DNA of 64,000 nt from the NCBI GenBank assembly GCA_023853785.1, contig JAJIRX010000668.1:801599-865598 (forward strand). Reading direction: 5' to 3'. Source of the stretch: Psilocybe azurescens. Lineage: Eukaryota; Basidiomycota; Agaricomycetes; Agaricales; Agrocybaceae. A program made the position numbers and the translations under genes. The notes under the pieces are model-generated. The model searched no databases, was not told where the DNA came from, and saw only the letters and a program-made list of their open reading frames with translations. Of this stretch, positions 58,840-64,000 are shown piece after piece (the stretch's first letter is position 1; the number at the start of each line of letters is the position of its first letter).

Positions 58840-60917
58840 CCCAGACATAGGCGAGGATGACCCGGACAAGGACAAGAGCAAGGGCAAGGGCAAGGGCAAG
58901 GGCAAGGGTAAGGGTGGCTACAACAAGGACAAGGGCAAGGGCAAGGGCAAGGGTGGATACAATGAGGACGAGGACAGCGGCAGTGACAGCGATAAGGACG
59001 GCGATGGGTATGGATGGGTATGAGGATGGTGACAAGGACAGGGACCAGGACCAGGACAACAGCTGTGACAGCAACAAGAACAGCAACAGCAGCTGCAACA
59101 GCAATTGGGTACAACAGGGACAAGGACGAGGGATGGGGATGGGTATGACAGAGACAAGGACAAGAACAGGGATGGGGACAGTGGCTGCAACAATGACAAC
59201 GACACGGACAGTGGTTGCGACAGCAACAGGACGGCAGCTGCAACAACAACAAGGATGCAGACAGCGGCTGCAACAGGGACAAGGACGGCGGCTGTGACAG
59301 CGATGTCAAGGGCGAAGACGACGCGGATGGCAGCTGCAAAGACAACATGGACAGTGGCTGTGAAGAGCGACAATGAAGGGCATGACACGTACCAATGACC
59401 TGATGGACGACACGTACAATGGTAAAGTACTGCTCCTGCCCCCTTTTTTATTTTTATTTTTATTCGCTTTTTCATTAGTTTTTTCTTCCTTTTGTCTTGG
59501 CCCTCGCATGTAGATAGTAATGTATTAAATAGTTATTAATATACTGTATTCCACTAATCTGAATTTATGTTAAGATTGAATTTATTTACTGTATCAAGTC
59601 CACTGGAGTCCACTGGAGTCCATATGGACTGTGTGGGGGATGGTAAAGTACTGAGGACAGTGGTGACAGTGAGGATGGCAGCAAGGACAAAGCAAGGATG
59701 GCAGCAAGGGCAAGGACAGCAGCAAGGACAAGGACAGCAGTGAAGATATGGATGGCAAGGACAAGGACAAGGATGTGGATGGCAAGGACAAGGACAAGGA
59801 CAAAGATGGTGAGGGCAAGGGTGAGGACAAGGACAATCTGCAATGATGGCACCAATGGATACCACCACAGCGACGGCAAAGGCCAGGACAACAGGGCCAA
59901 TGATGACACTGACATGTACTGTGACAGGTACAGACCACAACGACCCACGACAAAGGCACCAATGGGTACCAGGACAGGCACAGTGGACAACGACACTGAC
60001 ACATACCACAATGGGTACAGACTGTGATGACATGTACCACCACAGCAACAGCAAGGACAACAGGGGCAACCACAACACACAACAATGGTAGCAACACATA
60101 CCACAACATGTATGGACAACACCGATGATGACACTGACAACAACACCAACACACACCATGGTGGGTACGGCTGATGACAACACCCGATGGTGACACCAAC
60201 ACATACCATGACAGGTATGGCTGACCACAACATTGATAACATGAACAACAACACTACCAATGTACCCTCTGCCCCCTTTTTCTGTTTTTTTCTTTCTTTT
60301 TTATTATGTTTTTATTTTATTTTTACCTGTATATAATCATGTAGTATATAGTTTTTAATATATTATATTACATTGTCACATAAATTTAAGCTAAGATTAA
60401 AGTGTTCCAGTTGGAATCCAATTGGATTCCATTCCATGTGAATTTAAAGTTGGACTTAGTGAAATTCACAAAGTCTTATTGAATGAAATAAGCTGGAATG
60501 AACTTGGATTCCAGTTGGAATGGGCTCATTCCATGATTCCCAACCATTCCACTTGAAACCATTAAATGGAAACAAATTGGAATTCACCTGGATTCCATGG
60601 ATTCCATTTGAAATGGGTGGGGCATGGTAAAGTACTGTACTTTCCAAAGATTTCATCACCTCTCAGATCTGCAACATGAGAATGATGACACTGGCCTATC
60701 TGTCTGGGACACTGAGAAGCAACATGTAATTACCTCATGGATTGCCTTACTTAGTGGACTTGCAGATGCAATAGGCCTGACTGAACTTGATGGCTGTGTA
60801 GGATACCATGGTGCTCAGAGCTGCCAAATAGGTTGTGAAATGACAGGAATGCACAAGCCAAATAGTGGGCATTATTATGTGGTGCATCTCACCCCAAACA
60901 ACATACATCCTAATCAC

Positions 60918-61742
60918 CCTATCTGATATGATTTTGACTTCCAAAGCTCTTCCATCAGTTCAAAGCTAGATTCACCAGAAATCTACACAGAAAAGGTCAT
61001 GTCAATGTTAGTGATATATACAGCATAAGCCTTGGAGTGAACCAGAAATAGTTTGTAGAGAATGTATGAATACCTTCTGATTCCTCTTATGCAGAATATC
61101 ATGTCTTTCCAGGATGCACACAGCAGTATATATCAGAAACACTTCAAGGATGGACCACCATCAAGTGCAAAGCAATAAACCTTTTGCATACTTGTGTGTC
61201 TGTATCATTTGACATTGTTCACAGGAGGCTTACACATGACCAATAATCTACACTGAGTGAATTGGTTCTCTTTCCTTCATGTTCTGAAAAGCTCTCCCTG
61301 TGAATTTGAGAGTTCATTTACATTGAAAATGGCACACCAATATGTCTAGTTATATTTAAATGCAATTTTGTGTGCTTCCAGGACTCTTAAAAGGTTTTAC
61401 TTGCTTATCAGGAGGAAATATGAGTGATGGTTAATACCTCATGCATGGGCTGAGCACTTTCCATGTTGATAAGATCAAGAGTGGCAGGCATGCCTATTTT
61501 AGGCTATTAACCTAATTAAAATGTGGGAACTTGTATAATTCATGTATCTGTTTGGTATTTCTGCCGCTAATTTTAAGTAATATTTGCATTTGTATCCTCA
61601 CCATTTCCCTCAATAGCATTAGTCGCAAGTAATCTCAGCTCTATGGGCTGCATTTCACAAAGATGTTTCTTGTTCACTGAACCTCTTGAATAGTGCGACT
61701 TTGTGGGATAAGAAAGACAATGCTGGTCAAGGCCAAGGCTGT
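60918..61742. other. Possible remains of the Tnp2 3' part, no open frame
   Basis: No frame is open for more than about 60 codons. Protein-like patches between stops may be decayed Tnp2, but no motif could be identified. No RNA gene is seen. Confidence 0.3.
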
Positions 61743-61750
61743 GTTGACTG

Positions 61751-63422
61751 GTGTACTTTACCTCCACCCAGGTATTCCATATGGAGTCCACCAACTCCAT
61801 ATAAAAGTGGTGGGTTCCACATGGACTCCATCTGGAACATATGTAAATGTTCAAAAAATTAAATTTGATTGGTGGACTCCAGATGGACTCCAGTTGGAGT
61901 TTTAACTTTAACTTCCCATAAAATGAAATGGAATCCAGTTAGATTTCAACTGGAATATATTAGTCTTTTAATCTTAGTGTAAATTCATGAGTGTAATATA
62001 ATATATTAATAGCAATGTACTATATTATTATTTAGTTGTAAGATCCATCATTGAAACAAAAACAACACAAAAATATAACAGACAAAAAGCTGGGCAGGAG
62101 GGTATGTACTTGGATTAAATGAATGAACAAACATATAAATGTAAAACAAAAGAGAAAACAAAAAGAAAAAAAAACAAAAAAAAAAGTGAAAAAAGTAAAA
62201 AATCAAAAAAGGGGGGTGGGAGGGTGATCATATTGGTTGTAGCCCCTGCCAAACATGTCAGTCATGTTGTATGTGCCATTGTTGTTGTGGCTGCTGTATG
62301 CATCTGCTGCACCTGTCATCATTGTCATGGCCATGGTACACATCTGCCATACACATTGTTGTCCTTGTCTTTGTGGCCACTGTGTCTGTCACATGCACAT
62401 ACTGATGTTACACTGTAACATATGATATGATAGAAAGTATAGCTACAGTGTAGCATTTTATATGAGTTCAGTGGTCCCTCTGAACCAGTGAATGTTTCCT
62501 TTCCATTTTAGGCAGCCTACACTGTACCATATGATATGGTACAGTAAATCTACTCAATGGCTCATACCCAGGCATTTTTGAAGGCTGTCTGGCATACATT
62601 CTGTGGCTCCAGATGGTCCATCATTGTATATGGATCCATTGTTGTCGTTGTTGTTGTACCACATACATGTGTCCAGTATCGTTGCCATTGTACACAGACA
62701 TGTTATCATCATGCCTGGCCTTGGTTGGTGGTGATGCGATGCAAGTCAGATCAGGTTGGTGGGTGCCTGGCTCCAACCAACAACAGCAAGGTGGTGGGGT
62801 GAGCATGACAGCAGCAGCAGGGTGGTGGTGGTGGTCAGAAGGCAAGGTGGGGTGGTTGAGTAACCAATGGATCAACGTGGCAACAATGAGTCATGCACAT
62901 GACATTGTTTAATGCTTGCTGAGAATTGCCGAGAAATGATCTGAATCAATATGTAGAGCATCAATTTTTATTAGACAACAAAGCCTTTATGGTCTAGTCA
63001 GTTTATTGCTTGTATTTGGTGTTCTTGGATGCCCAAGTTCAATTCCTGCTAGTGCATTTTTTTTTACACTATAATAAAATATAATAAAATATAAATAAAA
63101 TCTGGGGACCTTCCTCCACCTGGAGTCCATTTGAATCTGGCCCTAAAATTGCATATTCATGCTGATATACATGATTTATGATTTAAATCCACATAAAATC
63201 CATATGGAGAATGTGGAACTCCACATGAAGTTCCACATGGAGTCCACATGGAGTTCCACATCCTCCACATTGGCCCACATGGAGGATGAGTGGATTCTAG
63301 CTGGACTTCAGGTGGAGCCTCCACCTTTAAATGGCTGGTACATCTGCCAAAAAAGGGTCACCAAACTCCATGCTGGAGTTGGTGGACTCCACATGGAATA
63401 CCTGGGTGGGGGTAAAGACCTT
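61751..63422 (-). mobile_element. Palindromic-end element C (GGAGTCCACATGGAGTCC type)
   Basis: A 1,672 bp element in minus orientation. The left end GTGTACTTTACCTCCACCCA and the reversed right end AAGGTCTTTACCCCCACCCA are inverted repeats that continue GGTATTCCAT.TGGAGTCC. GTTGACTG (61743-61750 and 63423-63430) is a perfect 8 bp duplication, extendable by one T. The inside holds, in reverse order, T-rich/A-rich tract (62140-62220), a TGTTGTTG-type array (62225-62750), core (reverse of GCCAGGC near 62770), tRNA-like unit and palindromes. It is a sister copy of element B with a shorter array. Confidence 0.85.
62981..63054 (+). other. tRNA-like Pol III module in element C
   Basis: The plus strand reads AAGCCTTTATGGTCTAGTCAG (A-box-like at TGGTCTAGTCAG) and then AAGTTCAATTCC as B-box, followed by TGCTAGTGCA and a T10 run. 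Relative to the element (minus) it is antisense, as in the other members. Confidence 0.6.
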
Positions 63423-63517
63423 GTTGACTGTCAGAACCAAAGACTGATGAGGTCATGTTTTTTTGGTGGAATTCTGACTGAATAAGAAGAGAAATATTTA
63501 TTTGTGTTTTGGGAATG

Positions 63518-63640
63518 TGTCAGGGCAACACTAAAATCAGTGTGACAAGGCCACCAACAAAAGACAAGCAAGAGAGTAAGAGCAGAGGATGAGGAGAGAG
63601 CAAAGGATAGACTTATGAGGAATCAATGATCTGAAGGTTC
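63518..63640 (+). repeat. LTR-like fragment, cut by element F
   Basis: It begins TGTCAGGGCAACACTAAAATC and continues through GGCCACCAACAAAAGACAAG and GAGGAATCAATGATCTGAA, colinear with the reverse complement of 2190-2320. It stops abruptly where element F begins at 63641. Confidence 0.55.
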
Positions 63641-64000
63641 CAGTACTTTACTGTTCCCCATTGATTCCAGGTGGAATCCATCTTCATTCCAGAATGTAGA
63701 TAGATTCCAATGGATTCCACTTGGAATCCAACTGGTCCTGTTCAAGTCCAGCCAGCATACATGGATTCCAGCTACATTCCAGTTCAGTTATATATTGATT
63801 CCAGGTTGATTCCAATTAGTTAACTTCAACTGGAATGGATTAAAGTAACAAGAAAATGAAATCCAATTGGATTCTAGTTGGATTCCAACTATTCCAACTC
63901 TATTTCACATAAGTTGAACTTGATAAAATTAAATATAAAAGAACTGTTGGAATAGATTCCAACTATATCCAGTCATTCCATGTACATTCCATGAAAGTTG
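63641..64000. mobile_element. Palindromic-end element F, cut by window end
   Basis: CAGTACTTTACTGTTCCCCA at the left end fits the family terminus. It is followed by GATTCCAGGTGGAATCC-type palindromes as in element H, and TCCAATTGGATTC words up to the window edge. The other end and any target duplication lie outside. Confidence 0.6.

Larger units (their letters stand above)
55514..59653 (+). mobile_element. Palindromic-end element G (GTCCACTGGAC type), nested in H
   Basis: The head AGGGTCTTTCCTTTCCCCAC continues CACAATCCATATGGACTCC. The tail, reversed, reads CAGTACTTTACCATCCCCCA then CACAGTCCATATGGACTCC, a clear inverted repeat of about 45 bp. The flanks AGGACAGC (55506-55513) and AGGACAGT (59654-59661) are a 7/8 duplication inside the GAC-rich array of H. 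After the nested copy 55851-57893 come the core GGTCAGAGCCAGGC (58168), an acidic-coding array, a solo LTR (58364-58839), an AAGGGC-type hexamer array, a T-rich tract and the tail. No tRNA-like unit was found in this member. Confidence 0.75.
54661..60637 (+). mobile_element. Palindromic-end element H (TTCCAxTTGGAA type), inserted in Tnp2
   Basis: The head is GAGGTCTTTACCTTCCCCAC and the tail is CATGGTAAAGTACTG. It is flanked by TACTTTCT (54653-54660) and TACTTTCC (60638-60645), a 7/8 target duplication. Removing the element and one duplicate restores the Tnp2 frame. The order is: TTCCAATTGGATTCC-like palindromes, tRNA-like unit (54961-55036), core with CAGTCAGAGCCAGGC, GACAAC-type array (55220-55505), nested element G, continued array (59662-60245), T-rich tract, and second palindrome field. 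Without the nested elements it is about 1.83 kb. It has no transposase, so it is non-autonomous. Confidence 0.8.
53112..60917 (+). pseudogene. Tnp2 (CACTA/EnSpm-type) transposase relic, interrupted by a 6-kb insertion
   Basis: ATG at 53112 runs, after a one-base loss in CCCC, into KRPRKPCYCVRCNGAIMSA, the cysteine-rich N-terminus of Tnp2-family proteins. Then come FPTFDEWATAREGEQRES, ATLDNGGLDDRTIDYLRHPE, SNASEQTYTDFREEFSLRCP, LSYYDVKNLVAKITGVCAIL, MCINGCHAFTGPF and the transposase segment VIFSIDGAQLYQNKKSDTWI, up to HLYSYTF at 54652-54659. After the insertion 54661-60637 the reading resumes RFHHLSDLQHENDDTGLSVW, GLTELDGCVGYHGAQSCQIG and GHYYVVHLTPNNIHPNHP, then stops. Several stops and shifts show it is dead. 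Domain order matches fungal Tnp2 proteins. The C-terminal third was not found. Confidence 0.85.

Noticed and set aside
59400..59425. GGTAAAGTACTG as an extra element tail
   Set aside because: No palindrome field precedes it and the following CTGCCCCCTTTTT is the normal T-rich module of element G; probably chance or a small conversion.
58641..60260. Minus-strand frames of 185-235 codons
   Set aside because: Pro/Cys/Leu/Ser translations of hexamer arrays in elements G and H. They stay open because the unit length is a multiple of three, not because of coding selection.
53112..60917. CACTA-type terminal inverted repeats for the Tnp2 element
   Set aside because: No matching CACTA ends could be found on either side; the element is too decayed or ends outside what I can recognise.

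Overview
The window looks like nuclear DNA of a filamentous basidiomycete, probably an agaricomycete mushroom. The genes are cut by many 50-100 nt GT-AG introns. The gene content fits that group: a recyclin-1 F-box/Sec10-like exocytosis protein, small BTB/POZ proteins in several copies, DUF6533-type multi-pass membrane proteins, a GMC oxidoreductase, a microsomal P450 and a Tnp2 (CACTA) transposase. I see no prokaryotic or organellar signal. Species cannot be told from this sequence alone.

Layout. 1-10.7 kb is AT-rich repeat territory: terminal-repeat elements, tandem arrays, an LTR-like piece, a GC-rich minisatellite, two transposon-like reading frames and one clean PIF/Harbinger-type MITE (9737-10227). 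10.7-52.4 kb is a gene island. It holds a DUF6533-like membrane protein (minus), a broken BTB gene (minus), recyclin-1 (minus, 12 exons), a BTB gene (plus) followed by a partial recyclin-1 copy, a hypothetical gene and a cytochrome P450 (both minus), a seven-helix-like membrane protein (plus), an MDR-type reductase (plus), a large Pro/Ser-rich protein with an EH-like N-terminus and a 1.47 kb pyrimidine-rich intron (plus), and a GMC oxidoreductase (plus). 52.4-64 kb returns to repeats: a dead BTB tail, a Tnp2 transposase relic, and a stack of nested elements inside that relic.

The most interesting content is a family of about 0.9-2.0 kb elements that I do not recognise. They share ends near CTTTACC...GGTAAAG and 8-9 bp target duplications, which I could match at six insertions (one only after undoing a local inversion, two with one mismatch). 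Most of them share an order: arrays of short palindromic words, an antisense tRNA-like unit with A-box, B-box and T-run, a conserved core, a hypervariable hexamer-type array, a T-rich tract, and a second palindromic array. The palindromic word differs from element to element. One (54661-60637) sits in the Tnp2 gene, a second is inside that, and a third copy plus a solo LTR are inside the second. The coding reading of Tnp2 rejoins exactly across the outer insertion.

Many otherwise good genes carry a one-base frame break in or beside a short homopolymer (recyclin-1 twice, GMC, MDR reductase, BTB, Tnp2 start, the 37.5 kb gene). This suggests an assembly with residual indel errors, so 'pseudogene' calls based on a single frame break should be treated with care. 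The P450, membrane protein and MDR reductase at 27-35 kb could act together in oxidative metabolism, but no core biosynthetic enzyme is visible. Exon borders given here were read by eye.
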